The position numbers and the translations under genes are program-made. From assembly GCA_010029175.1 (NCBI GenBank), contig RGNC01000043.1:1-13739 (forward strand): a stretch of 13,739 nucleotides of DNA, given 5' to 3'. Shown here piece by piece: positions 1 to 7,500 of the stretch. The first letter of the stretch is position 1; every line of letters begins with the position of its first letter. The DNA comes from Synechococcaceae bacterium WB8_1B_136 (GTDB lineage Bacteria; Cyanobacteriota; Cyanobacteriia; PCC-6307; Cyanobiaceae). The notes beneath the pieces were generated by a model. That model was given only the letters and a program-made list of their open reading frames with translations. It had not been told where the DNA came from and ran no database searches.

Positions 1-2
1 CC

Positions 3-605
3 ACCCCCTCCGGACCGATCCCCTCCGCCGGCTCCCTGCCGGATGTGCCCCGTGGCCGCTACAAGGTGGTGATCGATCCCGGCCACGGCGGGCCTGATCC
101 CGGTGCCGTGGGCATCGGCGGCCTGCGGGAAACCGATGTGGTTCTCGATGTGAGTTTGCAGCTGGCGCAGCTGCTCCAGGCCAAGGGGGTGCAGGTGCTG
201 CTCACCCGCACCTCCGAGATCGACGTGGACCTGCCGCCGCGGGTGGCCCTGGCCAACAGCAGCGGTGCCGATCTGTTCCTGAGCATCCATGCCAATGCCC
301 TGAGCCTGGAACGACCGGACGTGAATGGCATCGAGACCTTCTACTTCGAGAGTGCCCGGTCGCGCGCCCTGGCCCAGGCGGTGCAGGATCAGATGCTGGC
401 GATCTCCCCCGGCAGTCCCGATCGTGGCGCCAGGCCCGGTCGGTTTTTCGTGATCCGCCGCACCGTGATGCCGGCGGCCCTGGCGGAGATGGGCTTCGTC
501 ACCGGCGAACTCGATTCGCAGCGGCTGGCGGATCCCGCTTTCCGGCGCCGGATGGCGGTGGCCATCGCCCAGGGCCTGCTGGGCTACCTGCAGGCCAACC
601 CATGA
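3..605 (+). CDS. N-acetylmuramoyl-L-alanine amidase, Amidase_3 family (5' end outside window)
   Basis: This is the C-terminal catalytic part of a zinc-dependent peptidoglycan amidase (AmiA/AmiB/AmiC type), which cleaves the bond between N-acetylmuramic acid and L-Ala in the periplasm, usually during cell separation. The reading frame is open to the window edge, so the gene starts upstream. The first visible residues are a Pro/Ser/Gly-rich linker, which suggests that another domain precedes this one. Family motifs visible in order are VVIDPGHGG (first zinc His, codon 84-86), LRETD (zinc Glu), SIHAN (second zinc His) and ALAEMGF (catalytic Glu). The domain is complete to its C-terminus. The TGA stop overlaps the ATG of murI by 4 bp (ATGA), which implies translational coupling with another cell-wall gene. 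A GTG at 45 is a possible internal codon but an unlikely start, because coding sequence continues upstream of it. Confidence 0.93.
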   Translation, partial: TPSGPIPSAGSLPDVPRGRYKVVIDPGHGGPDPGAVGIGGLRETDVVLDVSLQLAQLLQAKGVQVLLTRTSEIDVDLPPRVALANSSGADLFLSIHANALSLERPDVNGIETFYFESARSRALAQAVQDQMLAISPGSPDRGARPGRFFVIRRTVMPAALAEMGFVTGELDSQRLADPAFRRRMAVAIAQGLLGYLQANP

Positions 606-1465
606 CGCTCCCCGCTGGTGGCTCGGCCCCGGCAGGCGCCTCGGCCCCGATCGGCCTGTTCGATTCCGGTGTGGGGGGCCTGAGTGTGTGGCGAGAGATC
701 GTGCGGCAGCTGCCCTCGGAATCCACCATCTATCTGGCCGACCGGGCCCACGTGCCCTACGGCAATCGCGAGGCCGAGGAGATCCGCCACTTCAGCGTGC
801 ACATCACCGAGCGGCTGGTGGAGGCCGGCTGCAAGGCGGTGGTGGTGGCCTGCAACACCGCCTCCGCCGTGGCGCTGCACAGCCTGCGCCGCCGCTTCCC
901 CGGGCTGCCCATCCTCGGCCTGGAGCCGGCGGTGAAACCCGCCGTGGCCCTCACCCGCTCCGGCGTGGTGGGAGTGATGGCCACGCCGGCCACGTTCCAG
1001 GGGGAGCTCTACCGGGCCACCGTGGGCCGCCACGCCGTGGATGTGCGGGTGGTGGAACAGGTGTGCATCGGCCTGGCGGAGCTGGTGGAGAGCGGTGCGC
1101 TCGACGACCCGGCCTCCGATGCTGAGCTGCAGCGGTTTCTGGAGCCGATGCTCGCCGCCGGTGCCGACACCATCGTGCTGGGCTGCACCCACTATCCCTT
1201 TGTGATCGAGGCCATTCGCCGCCTGGTGGGCCCCGGGCTGCAGGTAGTGGATCCGGCCCCTGCCGTGGCTCGCCACCTCGGCCAGCTGCTCCAGCGCGAG
1301 GGCCTGGCGCTGCCCTCGGGTCAGGGCCGCCATCGCTTCTTCACCACGGGGGATCCGGCCTGCTTCGATCGGGCTGCCGCCCGGCTGGTGTCCGTGCAGA
1401 GTGCCAGCCAGCCCCTGGCCTGGCGGCGCTCCAGCGGCGGTGAGCTGCTGTTGCCGATGGTGTGA
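602..1465 (+). CDS. murI: Glutamate racemase MurI
   Basis: This enzyme interconverts L- and D-glutamate without a cofactor, supplying D-Glu for peptidoglycan precursors in the cytoplasm. The 287-residue protein is of family-typical length. Motifs: IGLFDSGVGG at residues 17-26 (substrate-binding Asp21/Ser22), YGN at about 53-55, VVACNTASA around 82-89 (catalytic Cys84) and LGCTHYPF at 193-200 (catalytic Cys195, with His197). Both catalytic cysteines are present, so the enzyme looks active. The first 16 residues are an Ala/Gly/Pro-rich tail not needed for the fold. The ATG at 602 is preferred because it overlaps the amidase stop by 4 bp. The amidase-murI pair forms a cell-wall unit, and sds follows after about 50 bp. 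Confidence 0.97.
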   Translation: MTLPAGGSAPAGASAPIGLFDSGVGGLSVWREIVRQLPSESTIYLADRAHVPYGNREAEEIRHFSVHITERLVEAGCKAVVVACNTASAVALHSLRRRFPGLPILGLEPAVKPAVALTRSGVVGVMATPATFQGELYRATVGRHAVDVRVVEQVCIGLAELVESGALDDPASDAELQRFLEPMLAAGADTIVLGCTHYPFVIEAIRRLVGPGLQVVDPAPAVARHLGQLLQREGLALPSGQGRHRFFTTGDPACFDRAAARLVSVQSASQPLAWRRSSGGELLLPMV

Positions 1466-1490
1466 GCCTCGCCCGGCCGCCTGCGCCTTC

Positions 1491-1496
1491 TAGGAT
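1491..1496 (+). promoter_or_regulatory. Candidate -10 box TAGGAT for sds
   Basis: TAGGAT ends 19 nt before the preferred ATG of sds, in the only gap between murI and sds. It fits the TAnnnT pattern of a sigma-70 -10 element. Similar TAGGNT hexamers precede bcp, msrA and the ABC exporter gene. No convincing -35 was found, so this is a suggestion only. Confidence 0.35.
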
Positions 1497-1515
1497 CAGC
1501 CCACCGCAGGGGGTC

Positions 1516-2487
1516 ATGGCAACGGTCGCAGAGCTGCTCCAGCCCGTCGAGGCCGACCTCGAGGTTCTGCTCAGCGATCTGCGCAGCCTGATCGGCGCTG
1601 GCCACCCGATTCTCCAGGCCGCCGCAGAGCATCTGTTCAGCGCCGGTGGCAAGCGCATCCGCCCCGGCATCGTGCTGCTGATTTCCCGGGCCCTCTCCAG
1701 CGATGGAGAGCTCAGTGCCCGCCATCGGCGCCTGGCGGAGATCACCGAGATGATCCACACCGCCTCCCTGGTGCACGACGACGTGGTGGATGAGGCCTCC
1801 ACCCGCCGGGGGGTGGACACCGTGCACAGCCGCTTCAACCATCGGGTGGCGGTGTTGGCCGGTGATTTTCTGTTCGCCCAGGCCAGCTGGCACCTGGCCA
1901 ACCTCGACGACCTCGAGGTGGTGAAGCTGCTCAGCCGCGTGATCATGGATCTGGCGGATGGCGAGGTGAAGCAGGGTTTGTTCCGCTACGACACCGGCCA
2001 GAGCTTCGAGACCTACCTCGAGAAGAGCTACTGCAAGACCGCTTCGCTGATTGCCAACAGCGCCAGGGCCGCCGGCGTGCTCAGCGGCTTGAGTGAGCCC
2101 CAGCTCGACGGCCTCTACCGCTTCGGTCGCCAGCTGGGCCTGGCCTTCCAGGTGGTGGACGACATCCTTGATTTCACCGGCAGCGATCAGCAGCTGGGCA
2201 AGCCCGCCGCCAGTGATCTGGCCAGCGGCTACCTCACCGCTCCAGCCCTCTACGCCCTTGAGGAGCGTCCGGCCCTGGCGGGCCTGATCGAGCGGGAGTT
2301 CAGCCAGGAGGGGGATCTTCAGCAGGCTCTGGAGCTGGTGCGGAGCAGCGACGCCATTCCCCGCTCCCGGGCCCTGGCCGAAGGATTCGCCAATGAGGCC
2401 CGTGAGGCCCTCAGCTGGCTTCCCGCCTCCGAGAGCCGCAGTGCCCTGCTGCAGCTGCCGGAGTTCGTGCTGAGCCGCCTCTACTGA
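1516..2487 (+). CDS. sds: Solanesyl/all-trans-polyprenyl diphosphate synthase
   Basis: This is a trans-isoprenyl diphosphate synthase that condenses isopentenyl diphosphate onto an allylic primer. In cyanobacteria the homologue next to murI is usually annotated as making the solanesyl (C45) chain of plastoquinone. Seen in the 323-residue protein: GGKRIRP at 44-50 (IPP binding), the first Asp-rich motif DDVVD at 88-92, and the second, DDILD, at 215-219, followed by a Lys (GKPAASDL) that binds diphosphate. The protein ends in the short hydrophobic VLSRLY. The ATG at 1516 was chosen because the domain begins right after it. An in-frame GTG at 1462 would overlap murI but adds a low-complexity Pro/Arg stretch across the candidate promoter. 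Product chain length cannot be read with certainty from sequence alone, so octaprenyl or another length remains possible. Confidence 0.93.
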   Translation: MATVAELLQPVEADLEVLLSDLRSLIGAGHPILQAAAEHLFSAGGKRIRPGIVLLISRALSSDGELSARHRRLAEITEMIHTASLVHDDVVDEASTRRGVDTVHSRFNHRVAVLAGDFLFAQASWHLANLDDLEVVKLLSRVIMDLADGEVKQGLFRYDTGQSFETYLEKSYCKTASLIANSARAAGVLSGLSEPQLDGLYRFGRQLGLAFQVVDDILDFTGSDQQLGKPAASDLASGYLTAPALYALEERPALAGLIEREFSQEGDLQQALELVRSSDAIPRSRALAEGFANEAREALSWLPASESRSALLQLPEFVLSRLY

Positions 2488-2490
2488 TCC

Positions 2491-2507
2491 GGCACCAATC
2501 CGGTGCC
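2491..2507 (+). terminator. Weak stem-loop between convergent sds and HAD genes
   Basis: GGCACC and GGTGCC form a 6-bp stem with a 5-nt loop (AATCC) just after the sds stop. A pyrimidine-rich stretch (CTCTCTTTC) lies 8 to 15 nt downstream, but there is no true T-run. The element lies between two converging genes, so it could end transcription of sds. The match to a Rho-independent terminator is weak. Confidence 0.35.
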
Positions 2508-2518
2508 CCGGCTCTCTT

Positions 2519-3142
2519 TCAGCCCGCTTCACCGAGGCTGAAGCTGTTCAGAGCGGCACCTGGTTCAGGGAGCTCAGGTGGATGACGCCCCCTGGCGGCG
2601 GCAGCCCGGGCCCCCGCCAGGGAATCCTCGAAGGCCCAGCAGCCGCTGGCCGCCACCCCCAGCCGCGCTGCCGCCAGCAGGAATACATCGGGGGCTGGCT
2701 TGCCCGCTGTCAGCTCCGGATCGTCGCCGTGCACGCGGGTGCTGATCGCCGCCAGCCAGGGGTGGGGGGCTGCCTTGAGGGCCACGGCCTGGCGCGAGCT
2801 GCTGGTGGCCAGCGCCATGGGCACCCCCAGCTCGCAGCAGCGGGCCACCAGCTCCCGGGCACCGGGCATGGGCTGGGCATGCACCAACAGGGCCTCGGCA
2901 ATGGGCTGGCGCACCTCCAGCAGGGCATAGCAACTCAGGCTGGCTCCCCCTGCCGCCTCGATCCACTGCAGCACCTGCTGGGCGCAGTCGAGCCGCCGCC
3001 GCCCCCGCAGGGCCATCAGCTCAGCCGGCCGCAACGGCCGCCCGAAGTGGCTGGCGGCCTCCTGCCAGGCACGGGCGTGCAGAGGCTCGGTGTCGAGCAG
3101 CAGGCCGTCGAGATCGAACAGGCAGGCAGCTGGTTGGACCAT
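2519..3142 (-). CDS. HAD-superfamily phosphatase (beta-phosphoglucomutase-like), C-terminus apparently frameshifted
   Basis: This is a small-molecule phosphatase or phosphomutase of HAD subfamily I; the substrate cannot be inferred. In the 207-residue protein, motif I is FDLDGLLLDTEP (nucleophile Asp10, general acid Asp12), followed by a helical cap, motif II ATSSS at 112-116, motif III Lys148 in GKPAPD, and motif IV FEDS with Glu172/Asp173. The catalytic set is complete. After residue 185 the sequence turns into an atypical Pro-rich tail. The next frame instead reads GVIHLSSLNQVPL followed by a stop, with its last codon at 2548-2550; this resembles a normal HAD C-terminus. A C5 run at 2588-2592 marks the switch. 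The ATG at 3142 is chosen over a GTG at 3163. The gene converges on sds and is divergent from acs. Confidence 0.9.
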   Translation of the reverse strand: MVQPAACLFDLDGLLLDTEPLHARAWQEAASHFGRPLRPAELMALRGRRRLDCAQQVLQWIEAAGGASLSCYALLEVRQPIAEALLVHAQPMPGARELVARCCELGVPMALATSSSRQAVALKAAPHPWLAAISTRVHGDDPELTAGKPAPDVFLLAAARLGVAASGCWAFEDSLAGARAAAARGRHPPELPEPGAALNSFSLGEAG

Positions 3143-3243
3143 GCAGCCATTCTCAACCTCCACCGTTCGCCGTTACAGCCCGGTGTTGGCGGGGCATTCC
3201 TCGCTTGAATGGGCGCCAGCTCGCGATCCCCGCTGCCGCCGCC

Positions 3244-5235
3244 ATGTCCGAGGCCCAGATCAGCCCCACGATCGAGTCGGTGTTGCAGGAGCAGCGGCTG
3301 TTCCCGCCGCCGGCCGCCCTGGCCGCTTCGGCACGCATCGGCTCTCTGGAGGCCTATCGGGCCCTGGCGGCTCGTGCCGACACGGACCCCACTGGCTTCT
3401 GGGGGGATCTCGCCCGCAGCGAGCTGCACTGGTTCGAGCCCTTCCACACGGTGCTCGATTGGAGCAACCCACCCTTTGCCCGCTGGTTTGAGGGCGGCAC
3501 CACCAACCTCAGCTTCAACTGCCTGGATCGCCATCTCGATGGCCCTCGGGCCGACAAGACAGCCCTGATCTGGGAAGGGGAGCCCGGCGACACCCGCACC
3601 TTCACCTACCGCCAGCTCCACGCCGAGGTGTGCAAGGCCGCCAATGCCCTCAAGGCCCTGGGCATCGGCAAGGGCGACCTGGTGGCCCTCTACATGCCGA
3701 TGGTGCCCGAGGCAGCGATCGCGATGCTGGCCTGTGCCCGCATCGGTGCTCCCCATTCTGTAGTGTTCGGAGGCTTCTCGGCCGATGCCCTGCGCGATCG
3801 CCTGCTCGATGGCGAGGCGAAGCTGGTGATCACCGCGGACGGTGGCTTCCGCAAGGACAAGCCGGTGGCCCTCAAGCCGGCGGTGGATGAGGCCCTGGCG
3901 GGCAATGGTGGCGCCCCCAGCGTGCAGAACGTGCTGGTGGTGCGGCGGTTGGCGGGCGCCGGCGGCGACTGCGCCATGACCGCCGGCCGCGACCACTGGT
4001 GGCACGACCTGGTGGAGGGCCAGAGCACCGATTGCCCGGCCGAGCCCATGGCCAGTGAAGACCGCCTGTTTGTGCTCTACACCTCCGGCTCCACCGGCAA
4101 GCCCAAGGGGGTGGTGCACACCACCGCCGGCTACAACCTCTGGGCCCACCTCACCTTCCAGTGGATCTTCGACATCCGCGACGACGACATCCACTGGTGC
4201 ACCGCCGATGTTGGCTGGATCACCGGCCACAGCTACATCGTCTACGGGCCCCTCTCCAACGGCGCCACCACGGTGATGTACGAGGGGGCACCGCGGCCCA
4301 GCAAACCCGGCGCCTTCTGGGAGGTGATCCAGAAGCACCGCTGCACCATCTTCTACACGGCTCCCACGGCGATCCGCGCCTTCATGAAGAGTGGCCGCGA
4401 GGTGCCCGATGCCTACGACATGAGCTCCCTGCGCATCCTCGGCACCGTGGGGGAGCCCATCAATCCCGAAGCCTGGATGTGGTACCGCGAGGTGATCGGG
4501 GGCGGCCGCTGCCCGGTGGTGGACACCTGGTGGCAGACGGAAACCGGTGGCGTGATGATCAGCCCCCTGCCCGGTGCCACCCCCACCAAACCCGGGTCCG
4601 CCACCCTGCCCCTCCCAGGCATCCAGGCCGACATCGTCGACCATGACGGCAACTCCCAGGGCGCCGATCAGGGGGGCTACCTGGCCATCCGTCGCCCCTG
4701 GCCCGGGATGATGCGCACCGTGCACGGCGATCCCGAGCGCTTCCGCAAGAGCTACTGGGAGGAGATCCGGCCCGCCGATGGCAGCTGGCTCTACTTCGCC
4801 GGTGATGGCGCCCGCCGCGACGCCGATGGCTACTTCTGGGTGATGGGCCGGGTCGACGACGTGATCAACGTGAGCGGCCATCGCCTGGGCACGATGGAGA
4901 TCGAAAGTGCCCTGGTGAGCCATCCGGCGGTGGCTGAGGCGGCGGTGGTCGGTCGGCCGGATGACCTCAAGGGCGAGGGCATCGTGGCCTTTGTGACCCT
5001 GGAGGCGGGCCGCTGCGGGGATGAGGCCCTGATCGCCGAACTGCGCAGTCATGTGGGCAAGGAAATCGGCGCGATCGCCAAGCCCGATCTGATTCAGTTC
5101 AGTGATGCCCTGCCCAAAACCCGCAGCGGCAAGATCATGCGCCGGATCCTGCGCTCCCTGGCCGCCGGGGAAGAGGTGAGCGGCGACACCAGCACCCTGG
5201 AGGATCGCTCGGTGCTGGATGCCCTGCGGGTGTGA
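3244..5235 (+). CDS. acs: Acetyl-CoA synthetase, AMP-forming
   Basis: This enzyme activates acetate with ATP to acetyl-AMP and then acetyl-CoA. The 663-residue length is normal for Acs. Seen: the N-terminal ACAS domain (about 30-90), the P-loop-like motif YTSGSTGKPKGV at 279-290, GHSYIVYGPL near 328-337, the adenine/acetate pocket motif TWWQTETGG at 428-436, and the C-terminal PKTRSGKIMRRILR starting at 624. Lys630 is the conserved adenylation lysine that in other bacteria is switched off by acetylation. The ATG at 3244 is preferred. A TTG at 3205 extends the frame by 13 residues, but the homologous region starts later. About 100 bp separate it from the divergent HAD gene, so it probably has its own promoter. 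Its stop overlaps the next gene's GTG by 4 bp, so the two may be co-translated although their functions differ. Confidence 0.97.
   Translation: MSEAQISPTIESVLQEQRLFPPPAALAASARIGSLEAYRALAARADTDPTGFWGDLARSELHWFEPFHTVLDWSNPPFARWFEGGTTNLSFNCLDRHLDGPRADKTALIWEGEPGDTRTFTYRQLHAEVCKAANALKALGIGKGDLVALYMPMVPEAAIAMLACARIGAPHSVVFGGFSADALRDRLLDGEAKLVITADGGFRKDKPVALKPAVDEALAGNGGAPSVQNVLVVRRLAGAGGDCAMTAGRDHWWHDLVEGQSTDCPAEPMASEDRLFVLYTSGSTGKPKGVVHTTAGYNLWAHLTFQWIFDIRDDDIHWCTADVGWITGHSYIVYGPLSNGATTVMYEGAPRPSKPGAFWEVIQKHRCTIFYTAPTAIRAFMKSGREVPDAYDMSSLRILGTVGEPINPEAWMWYREVIGGGRCPVVDTWWQTETGGVMISPLPGATPTKPGSATLPLPGIQADIVDHDGNSQGADQGGYLAIRRPWPGMMRTVHGDPERFRKSYWEEIRPADGSWLYFAGDGARRDADGYFWVMGRVDDVINVSGHRLGTMEIESALVSHPAVAEAAVVGRPDDLKGEGIVAFVTLEAGRCGDEALIAELRSHVGKEIGAIAKPDLIQFSDALPKTRSGKIMRRILRSLAAGEEVSGDTSTLEDRSVLDALRV
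3715..3722. repeat. HIP1 octamer GCGATCGC
   Basis: This is a perfect copy of the highly iterated palindrome found in many cyanobacterial genomes, located inside acs. Confidence 0.6.
3794..3801. repeat. HIP1 octamer GCGATCGC
   Basis: Second perfect copy inside acs, about 80 bp after the first. Confidence 0.6.
5071..5078. repeat. HIP1 octamer GCGATCGC
   Basis: Third perfect copy, near the 3' end of acs. Confidence 0.6.
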
Positions 5236-6782
5236 TTAAAACCTTGACGTCCCAGTCCGCCTCCCTCTCCAGCTACCGCCGCCGGCTGTTCCAGATCCTG
5301 GCCCTGGGCTTGGGGCTGCGGCTGCTCCTGGCTGTGGTGCTGCCCCCTGGCTACGACGAGAGCTACTACCTCTTCTACGGCCAGCACCTGGCCCTGAGTT
5401 ATTTCGATCACCCCCTGGCCATCGGCCTGTGGTCGTGGCTTGGCAACGTTCTGGGCGGCCACCTGCTGGCCCTGCGGTTGCCTGCCCTGATCAGTTACAC
5501 CCTGGCCACCGCCGTGCTGGCGGAGGCCACCCGCCGCCTGTTCGGCAGCACGGCGGGCCTGTTGGCGGCTGTGATCGCCTCGGTTTCTCCCCTGTTGCTG
5601 GCCTGCGGCGGTCTGCTGCTGCTCCCCGACAGCCCCCTGGTGCTGCTGCTGGCGCTGTTGCTGCTGTGGCTGGCGCACCATCCGCTCTCCACCGCGCTCA
5701 ATCCCAGCCAGGCGCTGCGGTTCGGCCTCCTGCTAGGCCTGCTGAGCCTCTGCAAGTACCAGGCGCTGTTGGTGATCCTCTCGCTGGTGGGATGGAAGCT
5801 GTGGCAGGCCCTGCGCCAGGGCCTGCCCTTCCTTCGGGAGGTGCTGCTGGTGGCAGCCGGTTGGCTGGCGGCATCCAGCCCGCTGTGGATCTGGAATGCC
5901 ACCCATCAGTGGGCCTCCTTCGCCTTTCACACGGCCCGCACCCAGACGCCCCAGGGGTTCCACTGGGATGGCCCGCCCCTGTTCCTGCTCAGCCAACTGC
6001 TGCTGCTGTTCCCCACCATTGGCCTGGTGCTTCTGCGCGGGCTGGCCCTCAATGCCCGCACCAGTTCCAACCCCGAGGCCGTGCAGCTGCTGCGCTGGAT
6101 CGCCATTTGCCAGCTGGCGCTGTTTCTCGTCCTGGCCGGCCGGATGCAGGTGCTCTCCAGCTGGCTGGTGCCGGCCTGGTGGATGCTGGTGCCGCTGGCT
6201 GCCGCGGCCCTGGAGCCGGCTGTGGTGGCCGGGCGCCGCTGGTTGCGCTGGTTCGGCTGGGGCACCGTGCTGCTGGTGCCGGTGCTGGCGCTGTTGGCGG
6301 CCAGCCATGTGCGCTGGGGGATCGCCCAGCGGTTGCTGCCCCCCAGTGTTGACACCTCCGGGCAGTTGATGGATCCGCTGCGGTTGCGGCGCACCCTGCA
6401 GGCCCATCCCGGCATCTGGCGCGCCCTCGGCGATGCCCAGGTGATCGGCAGCAATCGCTATGAGCTGCCCGGTTTCCTGGCCCTTGCCCTGCGGGGCCAC
6501 ACCAGAGCCAGCTACACCACGGTGGCCTCCGATGCCCGCGGCTTTCGCTTTTGGCGGGGCCAGCTCGACCCCCAGGCCACCAGAGGGGTGCTGTTCGCCG
6601 TGTTGGGGGACTACGGCACCATTGGCTCGCTCAACAGCGAGGGACAGTTTCCGGACCTGCAACCCCTGGGCCAGGTGGCGGTGCTGCGCGCTGGGCAGCC
6701 CGCGGCTGTGCTGGAGTTCTACCGGTTCAATCCCTCCAGGCATCGCGACCTGTTGCGGCCTGACGGCAGCCCCAGGAGCTGA
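5232..6782 (+). CDS. GT39/PMT-like integral membrane glycosyltransferase
   Basis: This 516-residue protein looks like a dolichyl-phosphate-mannose-protein mannosyltransferase/ArnT-type enzyme (PMT_2, GT-C fold). Such enzymes move a sugar from a polyprenyl-phosphate donor to a lipid, glycan or protein on the outer face of the membrane; donor and acceptor are unknown here. The first helix (about 20-39) is followed by the periplasmic loop GYDESYY, with the acidic pair Asp42/Glu43 expected to be catalytic, and then YFDHP at 57-61, a signature of this family. Many Leu-rich helices follow to about residue 360, and the last 150 residues are soluble. The GTG start at 5232 overlaps the acs stop (GTGA). 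A TTG at 5244 is the alternative. Its 3' end overlaps the end of the opposing DUF1350 gene by 56 bp. Confidence 0.85.
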   Translation: MIKTLTSQSASLSSYRRRLFQILALGLGLRLLLAVVLPPGYDESYYLFYGQHLALSYFDHPLAIGLWSWLGNVLGGHLLALRLPALISYTLATAVLAEATRRLFGSTAGLLAAVIASVSPLLLACGGLLLLPDSPLVLLLALLLLWLAHHPLSTALNPSQALRFGLLLGLLSLCKYQALLVILSLVGWKLWQALRQGLPFLREVLLVAAGWLAASSPLWIWNATHQWASFAFHTARTQTPQGFHWDGPPLFLLSQLLLLFPTIGLVLLRGLALNARTSSNPEAVQLLRWIAICQLALFLVLAGRMQVLSSWLVPAWWMLVPLAAAALEPAVVAGRRWLRWFGWGTVLLVPVLALLAASHVRWGIAQRLLPPSVDTSGQLMDPLRLRRTLQAHPGIWRALGDAQVIGSNRYELPGFLALALRGHTRASYTTVASDARGFRFWRGQLDPQATRGVLFAVLGDYGTIGSLNSEGQFPDLQPLGQVAVLRAGQPAAVLEFYRFNPSRHRDLLRPDGSPRS

Positions 6783-7500
6783 GGGCCTCGGCCAGCTCCG
6801 CGATGCTCCGCCCGCGACCCGGCGAATCGGCCCAGTCTCCGAGCAGGTTGGAGCGCAGCCCTGCGCTGGCGGGGGTCAGGTGGTCTCCAGGCAAGTCCAG
6901 CATCCGGCTCTGGTCGGCCGGGCGGGCCTGCAGCACCCCCAGCAATCGGCTGCTCTGGTCCAGCTGGTCGCGGCTGAAGCGCACCAGCAGGTTGCGGGGT
7001 TGGCGGTAGGTGCGTTCCACCAGCACCAGGGTTTCCTGGGGGGAGGGGCTGAACTCGGAGCGGAAGCCCAGCTGTTGCCCCATCTCCGCCAACAGGGGGA
7101 TGGAGCGCTCGGCCGAGAAGTTGTTGAAGCTGAGCGCGGCCAGGCCATCGGCCTGGCGCCCGCCGTCGGGAGCGAGCAGATGCAGCTTGCAGCCGAGGCT
7201 GTGGCCCAGGCGCATCACAACGGAGGGGGCGGGTTGCAGGCGTCTGCGCGCCTCCCGGAACCGCCGCCAGGCCGCCAGGGCCTGGTCCTGATGGTCAAAC
7301 CCGGGGACGTAGCTCCAGGCATGGATGCGCCAGCCGCAGCGGGCCAGGGCCTCCAGCAAGCGCCGGTAACTGAGCTGGGGCGTGGCGGCCAGGTAACTGC
7401 CGCCGATGAATTCGATCAGGCCTCGGGCCGGTGGGCCTGAGGGGTCATCCAGCATCCACAGATCGCCCTCCTGTCGCCAGCGGAGGGGCGACTCAGGCAA
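6727..7500 (-). CDS. DUF1350 family protein (alpha/beta-hydrolase-like)
   Basis: This is a conserved protein of cyanobacteria and plastids with no established reaction. In the 257-residue form, the family's opening motif IEFIGGSYLAATPQLSY is at 29-45, HAWSYVPGFDHQ at 60-71, and a nucleophile elbow GHSLGC at 99-104 places Ser101 as the likely nucleophile. GDHLTP at 205-210 gives a candidate catalytic His207. These features suggest a serine-hydrolase fold. The start is uncertain. A TTG at 7500 overlaps the bcp stop by 8 bp and fits the homologous region. An ATG at 7548 would add 16 Arg/Pro-rich residues and overlap bcp by 56 bp. The gene probably follows bcp in one transcript. It converges on the glycosyltransferase gene and overlaps its last 56 bp, so the C-terminal tail past the GDWAD region is probably unconserved. 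Confidence 0.88.
   Translation of the reverse strand: MPESPLRWRQEGDLWMLDDPSGPPARGLIEFIGGSYLAATPQLSYRRLLEALARCGWRIHAWSYVPGFDHQDQALAAWRRFREARRRLQPAPSVVMRLGHSLGCKLHLLAPDGGRQADGLAALSFNNFSAERSIPLLAEMGQQLGFRSEFSPSPQETLVLVERTYRQPRNLLVRFSRDQLDQSSRLLGVLQARPADQSRMLDLPGDHLTPASAGLRSNLLGDWADSPGRGRSIAELAEALSSWGCRQAATGRDAWRD

Noticed and set aside
1462..1515. GTG at 1462 as the sds start
   Set aside because: It adds 18 Pro/Arg-rich residues not typical of the family and runs through the candidate promoter; the ATG at 1516 fits better.
584..2532. Two long minus-strand open frames opposite murI and sds
   Set aside because: They are low-complexity, Gln/His/Gly-rich and have no motifs, while the opposite strand encodes clear enzymes.
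3205..3243. TTG at 3205 as the acs start
   Set aside because: It is a weak codon and adds 13 residues before the recognisable N-terminus; the ATG at 3244 gives the usual length.
3016..5052. A 678-codon open frame antisense to acs
   Set aside because: It is His/Gly/Ala-rich with no recognisable motif and lies opposite a perfect acs gene. High-G+C coding DNA commonly leaves such frames open.
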